DNA of 64,000 nt from Dryocola sp032000125 (GCA_032000125.1 DAMALH010000004.1:1-64000); one strand, 5' to 3'. Shown: positions 52,791 to 62,005, counted from the first letter of the stretch. Notes: a model not told the origin generated them from the letters alone. Made by a program: numbers and translations.

Positions 52791-55463
52791 ATGCGCGAGA
52801 ATAAACATATCTGGGTTGTCGATGGTGATGATTTAAAAACAAAGCACAGACAAGGTGGAATGATTGCATTAAAAGGATTTGGATATCAGGAGGCACATGC
52901 GTTAAATTATGTTATAAAATTATTGACATGCGATGATGGCTTAGTGCAGCTAAGATATGAGGGTGCTCAAGATGTAGATATTATGTTTGGGGATGGAAAA
53001 CAGCTCTATATACAATATAAAGAAACTGCTGGGACAGAGTACACATTCACTGAAATGCGTGATATTTTGCATGGATTCATGCGTGATACTATAGATGCAT
53101 GTGGACATCCAGCTAATACTAAGCATCTTGATACTCTACAACTGAGTTTTTTGTTTGTCTCTACGGGAGTCTTTGTCGGTCCCGAGATGATGAAATTAAT
53201 TAGAAACACATCAACCAATACACTTGCAAACACACTCTCAAAAGGATTTACTTACGAGAAAAACCCGCTTTCTACAAAAAATGAGTACAAAGAAGTTGCT
53301 GAATATGTTCTTAATCATGTGCAAGTTAGCCTTGATCAAAAACAGGAAATTAAGAAAGATTTAGAGTTGTTGGCAATAGCTAGATTGGTTTTATTTGGCG
53401 TCCCAATTGAACGAATCAATGATTCTATTTCAAGAATTAAAGAATTATTTATAAAACCTTGCTCGTTATTTGCATATGATATATCTCAATGCCTAACAGG
53501 CCTTGCTCCTTACCACCCATTACATAATGATTCTCCATTTAATATTCTTCCCGGCGACAATCAATTTACAGCAAAAGAACATGCCGCTGAAGAGTTTAGG
53601 GAGAGTGGCAGAGGGTCATGGGAAGTTGTTCATTATGGTATGGATGTTATTCGTGACCAATCTGATAAAGTTTATCAAGACTTTAAAAATATGGGTAAAT
53701 CTTTATCGATGATCCTAATTTCGGGAGCATCAGGAACCGGTAAATCAACGCTTATCCGTCGTGTTGCTTGGGATATACATCGTTCAGGTCAAGCCCTTGT
53801 TTTCGAGATGACAAATCCATCAAAATTAATTGAGCAGGCATGGGATGAAATTGCACGTCTTGCTAAGTTAGCTGGCAAACCCGCTCTAATTGTCATTGAT
53901 GATATTTCAAACTACTCGCAAATTTTTGAAGATCTTCAGCGTCATACCTATAGTAATATAGTCATCATAGCAAGTGACAGGTCGGCGAATTGCATCCCCA
54001 AAAATTACCCTGCGTCTCTATGCATCCATACTCTTACTTCGGTATCAGAAAATGAAATAGCTGAACTAGCTAATGTTCTTGATAGAAAAGTAAGTTCAGA
54101 TAATAAAAGAAAATTACTATCTTTAATGCAATCTGGGGAGATTTTTTCCCTTTCCTTGCTATTAATGGGATCAAGTCTAATAATAATAGCTGAGCGAACT
54201 ATACAGAAAGCTAAACAACATGGTAATAAAGCGTACGACCTTTTTCTCAGTCTTTGTGTGTGTGGTACTTATGATCAATCAGTACCCAAAAGTCTGCTAA
54301 TGCGTATTGAACCATCTGTTAGTTTTTGGGCAGAGGCTAAAAAAGAACACTTAGTTTTTGATGAAGTAAATCGTCGGTTTAGATCTGGACATGCGAAACT
54401 TTCAACCAGTATTTTAGAATGTGTAAAACCTGACATCATGACTTTGAAAATATCTTTGTTAAAGCATATTGATGCCAGAGATATTGATGAACGACGTTTT
54501 GGATTGGGATTGTTGCAGAATGGACTGGAAAAACAAGCTCCTGAACTGAAATATTTTACACATCCTCTTATAGAATTTTCCGAGACTATAGTTGAGGTCG
54601 GTGATTATCTGGATATTGTCCGTTGTAAAAAAATTATAGATGCCGCGATAAATATGGAGGCACATAATCTAAATGTAACTAGTCTAAATTTGCAAAGCGT
54701 CTGCACGTCAGAACGCGTACGAACAGGTCATGATGCTGTAGTTTACTTAGCTGATACTCAAGAAGATGTAGAAATAACATTTGCCGTAGTTTCAAAAGTC
54801 TTTTCTAAAAACGAGATTTTTTTTGGTCGAAGCAAATTTATGCGCTGGATTAGTGAACATACACGAGGACGAGAAGTGCTTCAGCGGCAAGCAGTTGTTC
54901 TTCATTTTGAATGGTTAAAACTTAATGGATATCCTTTCTCTGAAACTTTAGCACTAATCAATTGTATAACACATGGTAATGCTCAGCTGTCAAATACTAC
55001 AAACACTGAATTTACCGAAATAATACTAACTATTTTAAATAACCTCGATTTTTCAACAAAGGCTCAGATTGAATTATTAGATAAAATATGTGAATCTAAT
55101 ATAAGTCGATTGCGTGATGAGCGGACGGTAGGTAGTATTCTGGATAGGGTAAATGAATTTTTAGATAATATAAAATTGGATAGAAATACTGAGATTTTAC
55201 GTAAATTAGCATCATTGTCGATAAGTATTGGAGGAGAAGTTGACAAAAATAAAATGTCAAAACTACTGATTAAATTGTTACCATCCCTTCCTTCAAAATT
55301 TATGAAAATAGCTTTTTTTTGGTTGGTGAAATTATCGCCAAGCAATCAAAAATCCATGATGGCAGATTGGAAAGCTATTTTCCAAAATGCGGATAAATCT
55401 GACTTGCCTGACTTGATAAATAGTTTTATCAAGGCGCTATCACCCGGTTTTTATGTTGGTTGA
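52791..55463 (+). CDS. Nuclease-like/STAND NTPase fusion, no named system
   Basis: An 890-residue protein. The N-terminus (about 25-200) has a restriction-type nuclease-like pattern with Asp61, Asp63 and Gln75-x-Lys77 (LRYEGAQDVDIMF, then YIQYKETAG), recalling DUF4297/Cap4 domains. A P-loop NTPase follows with Walker A SGASGTGKST (Lys318) and Walker B ALIVIDDIS (Asp370-Asp371). The C-terminal 400 residues are helical and repeat-like. It starts at the ATG at 52791 because AGGAG lies eight bases upstream. The gene is very AT-rich and stands alone. The architecture suggests an abortive-infection sensor, but I cannot tie it to a known family. Confidence 0.75.
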   Translation: MRENKHIWVVDGDDLKTKHRQGGMIALKGFGYQEAHALNYVIKLLTCDDGLVQLRYEGAQDVDIMFGDGKQLYIQYKETAGTEYTFTEMRDILHGFMRDTIDACGHPANTKHLDTLQLSFLFVSTGVFVGPEMMKLIRNTSTNTLANTLSKGFTYEKNPLSTKNEYKEVAEYVLNHVQVSLDQKQEIKKDLELLAIARLVLFGVPIERINDSISRIKELFIKPCSLFAYDISQCLTGLAPYHPLHNDSPFNILPGDNQFTAKEHAAEEFRESGRGSWEVVHYGMDVIRDQSDKVYQDFKNMGKSLSMILISGASGTGKSTLIRRVAWDIHRSGQALVFEMTNPSKLIEQAWDEIARLAKLAGKPALIVIDDISNYSQIFEDLQRHTYSNIVIIASDRSANCIPKNYPASLCIHTLTSVSENEIAELANVLDRKVSSDNKRKLLSLMQSGEIFSLSLLLMGSSLIIIAERTIQKAKQHGNKAYDLFLSLCVCGTYDQSVPKSLLMRIEPSVSFWAEAKKEHLVFDEVNRRFRSGHAKLSTSILECVKPDIMTLKISLLKHIDARDIDERRFGLGLLQNGLEKQAPELKYFTHPLIEFSETIVEVGDYLDIVRCKKIIDAAINMEAHNLNVTSLNLQSVCTSERVRTGHDAVVYLADTQEDVEITFAVVSKVFSKNEIFFGRSKFMRWISEHTRGREVLQRQAVVLHFEWLKLNGYPFSETLALINCITHGNAQLSNTTNTEFTEIILTILNNLDFSTKAQIELLDKICESNISRLRDERTVGSILDRVNEFLDNIKLDRNTEILRKLASLSISIGGEVDKNKMSKLLIKLLPSLPSKFMKIAFFWLVKLSPSNQKSMMADWKAIFQNADKSDLPDLINSFIKALSPGFYVG

Positions 55464-55498
55464 TAAAAAAAGATAGCTTGTTTTAGTAAACATGGGCC

Positions 55499-55759
55499 TC
55501 ATTCCTTCTGGTGAAAATCGTAATCCGATTGCGTAGGATAATTACATCCCGGAATCGGGCTAGCATTACAGCCTCCTAAAGGTGTCGTTTGCAACGGTTC
55601 ATGTTTGTCAGAGTAACTATATTCCTGAATGTGTTGCTCCGAATTTACGGATTGCCTTGTAGAAAAGGACTGTTCTGGCGGTGTGTTTTGGAAGGCGTAC
55701 TCCTGCGTAACACAGAGCCACAGTAAGGGGAGTAGCATGTAGCGGGTGAGTACATTCAT
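55499..55759 (-). CDS. Small exported protein of unknown function
   Basis: An 86-residue frame with an apparent signal sequence (MNVLTRYMLLPLLWLCVTQEYAF) and a polar remainder with two cysteines near the C-terminus. GGAG lies upstream of the ATG. It may be a relic of a conjugative or plasmid-type element. No homologue is recognised. It lies convergent to the 52791 gene. Confidence 0.5.
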   Translation of the reverse strand: MNVLTRYMLLPLLWLCVTQEYAFQNTPPEQSFSTRQSVNSEQHIQEYSYSDKHEPLQTTPLGGCNASPIPGCNYPTQSDYDFHQKE

Positions 55760-55808
55760 ATATTCTCCAGAAAGAAGTTATACGACTTGTATGATATGCC
55801 CGATTGAC

Positions 55809-56036
55809 TCAATAAAGCGTTAACGAAGAACGGAAAACATAAGAGCAGGTATAGATATCAGCATGCCGATAGTCGCTGGGAAATATCGTGGTCAGATTTT
55901 TCGCTAATGTAATCGTCAGGCAACAAGGGTCGCTGCAGTCCACCCTATTAATAAGGTTAAAAAATGACCGAGCAAGAAGGGTAATGGTTTGAGGCTTTCG
56001 GGCTGCTGCAACACCGAGGTTCGATATCCAGCACAT
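55809..56036 (-). CDS. Possible small phage/satellite-type protein
   Basis: A 75-residue frame beginning MCWISNLGVAAARKPQ. The AAARKPQ stretch is reminiscent of small proteins found in phage satellites, but I cannot confirm a family. No strong ribosome site is present. Apart from this frame, 55760-56329 holds only AT-rich sequence, probably with the promoter of the 56330 gene. Confidence 0.25.
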   Translation of the reverse strand: MCWISNLGVAAARKPQTITLLARSFFNLINRVDCSDPCCLTITLAKNLTTIFPSDYRHADIYTCSYVFRSSLTLY

Positions 56037-56329
56037 CGGTTGTTAGGATTCAATCAAGCGGATACACAGACAACTGAAAGGTTAATGATGTTGTTATTAA
56101 CTAATTGATATTATTGATATTTATTTTTTGTTTCAGAAGTGGATGGTGTCTATGAATGCTCACATAACCCTTAATTTATTATTAACATATTACGTAAAAA
56201 TAGTAGTTAAATGATTTGCAAAGGTCATTTTTTTGTGATGAAAACCATTCAAAATTATGGGTATTTGTTTTATAGTTTCTGCCTAATAACGGTTCTTGGC
56301 TACTCAATTAGATTACTAAAGGAACTTGT

Positions 56330-58924
56330 ATGACACCTATCGAGAGTATTGCCGATTGGTCCAAAAAAAAACCTGTTTGGTGGAGGCATGCTTTAAAGTT
56401 AATATTAATGCATGGAACTCTAGAGCAAGATGATTTAAATGACATATTGAAGATTGCACATATGGAACATGGTCTTCTTGAACCTGATGATATATTTGAG
56501 GAATCATCAAAGCAATTGGATTTCTCTGGCTATACATCTGAGCAATATGAAGTTTCATTAAAATCACTTTCTGATATAAAAGGTGTCGGTTTATTAGCAG
56601 AAAATCAGACTATAAGCTTCCCTAATGAAGGGTTGTTTATTATTTATGGCGATAACGGTGCAGGAAAGTCAAGTTATTCAAGTATTTTAAAAAATACATG
56701 TTTGACGCGCGGGGACTGTCCGCAAATAATGGGGGATATATTCTCGAAGCAACAGGTCCCTCCTCAGGCTAAGATTGGTGTATCTCTCAACGGTGAAGAT
56801 GAGGTTATTTCGTGGAATAGCAGTACGCCTAGTATCGAAGCATTAAAGTCCATAAGGGTATTTGATAGTTCATCTGCAAGCCATTATGTTAATAAAGAAG
56901 ATGCTCTAGGTTTTAAACCAATCGGCTTGAATTTACTTGCAGAGCTTGTAAATGCTGTAAATAGCATTAAGTCTCGCATTGAAGAGGACCTAATGCCTGG
57001 TAATGGATTCGTAAAACTAGAAGGATTAAGTTCATCTAGTGTTACAGCTAACTTTTTGCGTAATCTTTCAGCTGAAACAGCTGAAATTGAAATAAAAAAT
57101 CATTGTATAACACCGCAAGGCATTGAAAAAATAGAACCCCTTAAAAGAGAGATCCTGCGATACAAATCTCAGACGGCAGAAGCTTTAAGAAATAATCTTC
57201 GACAAAGAAAATCAGTAATAGAACCGTTAAAGATCTTTTGCGAAAGGGCAATAAAGCTACTGGACGGAAAAGCTGTTGATGCACTGAGTACACTTAGAAT
57301 AAAAAAGGATAGAGCTGAGGGGGTATCTGAAGAACTTCGCAAGGAAACATTTATAAATTTACCATTGAAAAATGTTGCAGGCTTAAATTGGCAGAAATTA
57401 TGGCAAGCAACTCAACTGTTCATTGAGCACGATGTGAAACACCAACATTTCCCGCTGATTGAAGGGGAGTATTGTCCTGTTTGTTTGCAAGAAGTTTGTA
57501 AGGAGAGTGAAAGCAGAATGGACATGCTTTCAAGATATTTAAAGGATCAAACTGCTCAAGATGCGAAATTTGCAAAAGACGACTATGATAATGCGATAAA
57601 ATCTTTAAATTCTCTTTCATTAGATCTATCGCCCTATCCAGCAGCTATTTCTCTATTGAACAATGAATATGATTTAATAGGCAATGAAATTATTGATTTA
57701 ATTTCGAAACTCGAGAGTAGAAGAGAAATACTAATAGGTGTTCTAAACCTGCCCACTCTCCATTTGGATATTGATTGTTTTGAAAAACTAAAAAAAATTA
57801 TTGAAGATATTGATGCGAGCTTGTTAGCAATTGGATCCGATGAAGAACTTTTGGAGTTTATTTCAAAAAAAGAAACGGACTTAACACACCTTGAAGATAT
57901 GAAATATTTTTCTAGCCATTATGATGATATAGCTTCTAATTTGAAACGACATAAAATAATAAAGAAACTTGAAGCCATTCAATCTCAGTGTGGAACCACA
58001 TCCATTTCAACTTTGTCATCGGGAATCTATCGGCATGGAGTAGTACAGCCACTTGTTTCTGCATTTGATGATGAATTGAAAAGTTTTGGATTTGAACGAT
58101 TTAGAGTTAAGGTTGAGTCCCGGAATAAATCTGGCGTCCAACAATTTAAATTATCGTTGGCTGATGAAAGTGATAATGTTATTGGTACTCTGGGCGTTGC
58201 TAGTGAGGGGGAACAGCGCTGTATTGCAATCGCCAGTTTCTTAGCGGAAATGAAAGCTGATTCGAGAAAATCGGCCGTAATATTTGATGATCCAGTCAAC
58301 TCCCTTAGCCATGAATGGAGTGGACGGGTGGCTCAGAGATTGGTATTAGAGTCGAAGAATCGTCAGGTTATAGTGCTAACTCATAACATCGTTTTTTATA
58401 AATTATTACTTGAGGTTGCTGAAAAAATAGATGCTGTATGTTCCAGTATAGCATTAGAACGTTCACGTAAATTTGCAGGGATTGTCAGAGACTCTGCCCC
58501 TTGGGAGGCAATGACGACGCGCGCTAGATTCGGCGTATTAAAAGTTAAGCTGCAAGAATTAAAGAGGCTAGAGAAAAATGATACAACCACAACATCTGAA
58601 TTTCGCAATGCTTGCTATCAGTTTTACAGTTATTTGCGCGAGGCGTGGGAGAGATTAGTAGAAGAGAAATTACTTAACAAGGTGGTTACACGTTTTGAAC
58701 GTGGCATTGCTACTCAGCGGTTATCTAAACTTATGGATATTTCTCAAACTGATATAGATAGAGTGGACGATGCTATGTCAAAATGCAGCACTTATTTTAC
58801 AGGACATGATAGTGCTGCTGCAGTTGGAGGCCCTAACCCTACTATTGATGAAGTGGAAGGTGATTTAAATTCATTCCTTGATTTTCTCACTGAGCTCGAA
58901 GGGAAAATTAGAAAGCGAAGTTAG
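56330..58924 (+). CDS. SMC/ABC-like ATPase (AAA_13/RloC-like), probable defence gene
   Basis: An 864-residue ATPase with a split ABC head. Walker A is YGDNGAGKSS (Lys113), the signature is ASEGEQRC (about 624-631), Walker B is VIFDDPVNSLS (Asp653-Asp654) and the switch His685 is in LTHN. Between the halves lies a long coiled coil with one CPVC motif (Cys382, Cys385), as in the zinc hook of Rad50 and RloC. The C-terminal 150 residues are helical and could be an effector, in the way RloC and PrrC carry an anticodon nuclease, though I see no diagnostic residues. AAAGGAA precedes the ATG. It stands alone. Confidence 0.78.
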   Translation: MTPIESIADWSKKKPVWWRHALKLILMHGTLEQDDLNDILKIAHMEHGLLEPDDIFEESSKQLDFSGYTSEQYEVSLKSLSDIKGVGLLAENQTISFPNEGLFIIYGDNGAGKSSYSSILKNTCLTRGDCPQIMGDIFSKQQVPPQAKIGVSLNGEDEVISWNSSTPSIEALKSIRVFDSSSASHYVNKEDALGFKPIGLNLLAELVNAVNSIKSRIEEDLMPGNGFVKLEGLSSSSVTANFLRNLSAETAEIEIKNHCITPQGIEKIEPLKREILRYKSQTAEALRNNLRQRKSVIEPLKIFCERAIKLLDGKAVDALSTLRIKKDRAEGVSEELRKETFINLPLKNVAGLNWQKLWQATQLFIEHDVKHQHFPLIEGEYCPVCLQEVCKESESRMDMLSRYLKDQTAQDAKFAKDDYDNAIKSLNSLSLDLSPYPAAISLLNNEYDLIGNEIIDLISKLESRREILIGVLNLPTLHLDIDCFEKLKKIIEDIDASLLAIGSDEELLEFISKKETDLTHLEDMKYFSSHYDDIASNLKRHKIIKKLEAIQSQCGTTSISTLSSGIYRHGVVQPLVSAFDDELKSFGFERFRVKVESRNKSGVQQFKLSLADESDNVIGTLGVASEGEQRCIAIASFLAEMKADSRKSAVIFDDPVNSLSHEWSGRVAQRLVLESKNRQVIVLTHNIVFYKLLLEVAEKIDAVCSSIALERSRKFAGIVRDSAPWEAMTTRARFGVLKVKLQELKRLEKNDTTTTSEFRNACYQFYSYLREAWERLVEEKLLNKVVTRFERGIATQRLSKLMDISQTDIDRVDDAMSKCSTYFTGHDSAAAVGGPNPTIDEVEGDLNSFLDFLTELEGKIRKRS

Positions 58925-58935
58925 TTTTCCTATAT

Positions 58936-58974
58936 CAGCCCTGCTTTGATGGTAGGGCTGCTTCTTTATTTTTT
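58936..58974 (+). terminator. Terminator after the SMC-like ATPase
   Basis: The stem CAGCCCT / AGGGCTG is followed by CTTCTTTATTTTTT just past the stop at 58924. The remaining sequence to 59398 has no gene; it contains the GC-rich upstream region of ardC. Confidence 0.65.
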
Positions 58975-59398
58975 AAATCTAATTTATTTTAAATTCACAA
59001 TATTTTACTTTGATTTTGACCTGCGCCCAGTATTATATACAACCTTCAGTTAGTAATGTCGGTTGTGACCCGCCCCCGGTTAGCAGGATCGTCTCGTCCG
59101 GCAGGAAAGCATGCTAACACCAACATGGGGTCCCTGTCAGTACCGGTACCAGACTCAACACCACCAACCTAATTTCACCACTGCGAAGTAAGGGGCGCTA
59201 CGCCCGGCTATGCAGGGCAGTTTTTCTCCTGTGCGCTTTTCGTTCCTGTATCGGCTTCCTGTTAATCGTTTCCCAACACAACCCGTCCCGTAAGGGTAAA
59301 TGGCACGCATGCTGCGCCCTTGCAGGACAGAACGATGTCGGGAAAGCGAACCGTCAGGCGATACGAAGACGAAAATCACACACTGACGGAGAAAAACC

Positions 59399-60295
59399 AT
59401 GACAATTTCCCTGCATAACCCCCGGACAAGCGCCCCTAACACCGCAGCGGCGACCAGCGTATCCCCGCTGGACCCGTCAGGCTCCTCAAAAACGAAATTT
59501 TCAAAAAACAGAAAGGATATTTATCAGACCGTTACCGACAACATCATTGCAGCGCTGGAAGCCGATGTAAAACCGTGGTCCTGCCCGTGGCAGCGTGTAG
59601 ATGGCATGTCTGGTCTACCTTCCAATTACGCTACTGGTGCGGCTTATAGTGGCATGAATATCATGTTGCTGTGGTGCAGCGCATCAAAACAGGGTTTCAG
59701 CGATTCCCGCTGGATGATTTACAAACAGGCACAGGCAGCAGGTGGACAGGTTCGCAAGGATGGACATGGCACAACAGCCATTTTCTATACGACCCTGGAA
59801 AAGGAAAACGACGCCGGAGAAGTTGAACATATCCCGATGCTGAAAACCTTCACCGTGTTTAACATTCAGCAAATCGACGACCTGGCCCTGACAACTGAAA
59901 CAGTCAGCCCGGAAGCAACCTTTGACCCGTTGCCGCAGGCTGAAAACCTGTTCAGGAAGAGCGGTGCAAACATCATCGAGAAAGGACATAATGCCTTTTT
60001 CCGACCCTCAACTGATGAAGTATGGCTACCGGAGCGCCATCTGTTTTCGGATGTGGCTAACTTCTACGCTACTGGGCTGCATGAGCTGTTTCACTGGAGT
60101 GGGGGTAAAAAACGCCTGAACCGTGAAATGAAAGGGAAGTTTGGCAGTGCAGATTACGCGGAGGAGGAATTAGTGGCGGAGCTGGGAAGTGCTTTTCTGA
60201 TGGCGGAAATGGGGATTGATGGAGAGGTGCAGCATGGAAGTTATATTGCCTTATGGAGCCAGGTGCCAAAAAACGACAACCGCTATATTTTATAG
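59399..60295 (+). CDS. ardC: ArdC-like anti-restriction protein with zincin domain
   Basis: A 298-residue protein of the plasmid ArdC family. It has an N-terminal ssDNA-binding domain (ArdcN, about 37-160) and a C-terminal zincin-like domain with HELFH (His228, Glu229, His232) and the helix EEELVAELGSAFL carrying the third ligand. ArdC proteins protect incoming plasmid DNA from restriction. The C-terminus (SQVPKNDNRYIL) seems shortened or altered relative to family members, in which the chain usually runs on through a further helix. GGAG lies before the ATG. It is the last gene before the right attachment site. Confidence 0.85.
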   Translation: MTISLHNPRTSAPNTAAATSVSPLDPSGSSKTKFSKNRKDIYQTVTDNIIAALEADVKPWSCPWQRVDGMSGLPSNYATGAAYSGMNIMLLWCSASKQGFSDSRWMIYKQAQAAGGQVRKDGHGTTAIFYTTLEKENDAGEVEHIPMLKTFTVFNIQQIDDLALTTETVSPEATFDPLPQAENLFRKSGANIIEKGHNAFFRPSTDEVWLPERHLFSDVANFYATGLHELFHWSGGKKRLNREMKGKFGSADYAEEELVAELGSAFLMAEMGIDGEVQHGSYIALWSQVPKNDNRYIL

Positions 60296-60375
60296 CGTCC
60301 GGGACGGCACCAAAAGCGCCTTATTGTTCAATGGCTCAAGATCATAGGCTTAAACAGAGACAGTGAAATTAAAGC

Positions 60376-60410
60376 AAAAAGCCCGCTTAAGTTTCCTTAA
60401 GCGAGCTTCT
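60376..60410 (-). terminator. Terminator of tRNA-Asn (fourth copy)
   Basis: An AAGCCCGCTTAA / TTAAGCGAGCTT stem with one mismatch is followed on the minus strand by a T run. It is nearly the same as the hairpin at 7551. Confidence 0.75.
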
Positions 60411-60432
60411 TAAATTTGGCTCCTCTGACTGG
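60405..60432. repeat. Right attachment site of the second island
   Basis: These 28 bases are identical to 39954-39981. They cover the 3' end of the intact tRNA-Asn and the 12 bases beyond it. Confidence 0.85.
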
Positions 60433-60492
60433 ACTCGAACCAGTGACATACGGATTAACAGTCCGCCGTTCTACCGACTGAACTACAGAGGA
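60417..60492 (-). tRNA. tRNA-Asn (GUU)
   Basis: A complete 76-base gene with encoded CCA, identical to the copies at 7591 and 25830. It lies beside mtfA, like asnT in E. coli. Confidence 0.97.
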
Positions 60493-60510
60493 ATCGTGTG
60501 AACGAGGCGA

Positions 60511-60539
60511 ATAGTAGCCTCGCGCTTTAAAAGAGTCAA
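60511..60539 (-). promoter_or_regulatory. sigma-70 promoter of tRNA-Asn (fourth copy)
   Basis: On the minus strand TTGACT (60534-60539), a 17-base spacer and TACTAT (60511-60516) lie just upstream of the tRNA. Confidence 0.8.
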
Positions 60540-60605
60540 TGCTTAAAATAACGCGTTGATTCAAATGAGCAAATTAAAAACAACTTGCCGAATTAATGCA
60601 CCGTT

Positions 60606-61388
60606 TTAGCCTCTGACTTCCACGTTTTCGCTTCTGCGCAGACGCTGGAGCGGATCCTGGCCGTAAAACAGGCGAAACCGCTGGTAAAGTGAGGGGAAGC
60701 GCGGCGCAAACAGCTCAGGCGCGCTGAAGAAATATTCAGAAAGCACCGCAAAGCATTCCGCAGGTTCGGTCGCCGCGTAAGCGTCAATGCTGGCGGCGTT
60801 TTCGCCCACCAGATCGATTTCGTCCTGAATGATGTTCATGGCCGCATGAAGATCGTGCTCCCATGCTGCCACGTCCCGCAGGGCAATCAGCGGCACGCCG
60901 CTTGCGCGATCGCCATTGCGCATATCAAGCTTATGGGCCACCTCATGGATAATCAGGTTGAAACCCGAGGCGTCAAAGGAATCTTGTACATCCAGCCAGT
61001 TCAGCACCACAGGCCCTTGCTGCCAGCTTTGCCCCGACTGAATGACGCGCTGGTTGTGCACGAGTCCAATGTCATCAAGCCACTCATCGTCCACGACAAA
61101 AGGAGCAGGGTAGATAAGGATTTCATGGAAACCATCCAGCCATTCCAGGCCAAGCTCCATTACAGGGAGGCAAAACAGCAGCGCGATGCGGGCGCTTTTC
61201 AGCTCGTCGAGTTCAAAGCCCTGCAGCGCAACCAGTCGTTTTTGCTGTAAAAAACGATCGGCGAGGCGGATCAGCTTTTGTTGTTCAACGGGGGTGAGCG
61301 CTGCCAGTACGGGAATAGCTAAGGCCTGCTCCCACGGTAAGGCTGAGACGGTGGATGAACCGCTTACTTTCCAGGGCCACTTAATCAT
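60606..61388 (-). CDS. mtfA: DgsA (Mlc) anti-repressor/peptidase MtfA
   Basis: A 260-residue zinc peptidase that binds and inactivates the glucose repressor Mlc, raising ptsG expression. It matches E. coli MtfA (265 residues) closely: MIKWPWKV start, LEWLDGFHEILIYPAPFVVDDEW, zinc motif HEVAHKLD and AAT..AECFAVLSEYFF. The start at 61388 is set by that alignment; the frame is open 22 codons further. The asnT-mtfA neighbourhood is as in E. coli. Confidence 0.95.
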   Translation of the reverse strand: MIKWPWKVSGSSTVSALPWEQALAIPVLAALTPVEQQKLIRLADRFLQQKRLVALQGFELDELKSARIALLFCLPVMELGLEWLDGFHEILIYPAPFVVDDEWLDDIGLVHNQRVIQSGQSWQQGPVVLNWLDVQDSFDASGFNLIIHEVAHKLDMRNGDRASGVPLIALRDVAAWEHDLHAAMNIIQDEIDLVGENAASIDAYAATEPAECFAVLSEYFFSAPELFAPRFPSLYQRFRLFYGQDPLQRLRRSENVEVRG

Positions 61389-61672
61389 GTTTCTTGCTCG
61401 CAAAGTCATCGTTTGAACAAAACTGAATATACCGGGGAGAGACTGCCGAACCATTATTCAAGCACTTAATGAAAATCACTTCAACGACAGGGGTCACAGT
61501 GGGCCGAGCCCGTACAATTATTTACATTGGCTGTTTTTAATCCAATTACATTCACTGTTTATATGTTTCAGCCATAAATCATCTTTCTGGCTGTTGATTT
61601 GCCATAAAGATGTGATAAAAATCACATATTAAGGACGGTAATACCGCCGTCATCCCCTGTTTTTGAGCTGAG

Positions 61673-61945
61673 ATGACTATGTCGAACGTTAAGGATGCGA
61701 AACCAACCCGCACGCCGGGTGGAAAAATAGCGCTGTGGCTGTTTTATGGCTTTTGTTTATATACCGTCTGGGCGCTGGCTCGTTATTTTTGGGTCATCAG
61801 CGGCGTGACGGACGGGGAAATGGGCTCGCCAGGCGGTAAATTGCTGGGTGCGTTGATGGGATTGCTGGTGCTGGGATCGGTGGCCGCTGTGCTTGGCTGG
61901 GTCGCCTGGTACACGCGTCCGCGCGATGATTTTCATCGCGAATAA
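61673..61945 (+). CDS. Small membrane protein of unknown function
   Basis: A 90-residue protein with two hydrophobic segments (about 18-42 and 58-82) and a charged C-terminus. The start may be the ATG at 61673 or 61679. I do not recognise the family. It lies between mtfA and yedJ. Confidence 0.65.
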   Translation: MTMSNVKDAKPTRTPGGKIALWLFYGFCLYTVWALARYFWVISGVTDGEMGSPGGKLLGALMGLLVLGSVAAVLGWVAWYTRPRDDFHRE

Positions 61946-62005
61946 AATCAGCCGCCGGGCCCGCATCTGTACAGGCGCAGAGTCATAACGAAACGAGGAG
62001 TAGAT

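Larger units (their letters stand above)
39982..60404. mobile_element. Defence-type genomic island inserted at tRNA-Asn
   Basis: The region lies between a 28-base direct repeat and is noticeably AT-rich compared with the flanking backbone. It contains an Avs-like gene cluster, a Mokosh type II gene, a further nuclease-NTPase, an SMC/ABC-like ATPase and ardC. No intact integrase, relaxase or transposase is visible, so it cannot move by itself. Its left end matches the left end of the first island over 17 identical bases and more distant blocks. Confidence 0.8.
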
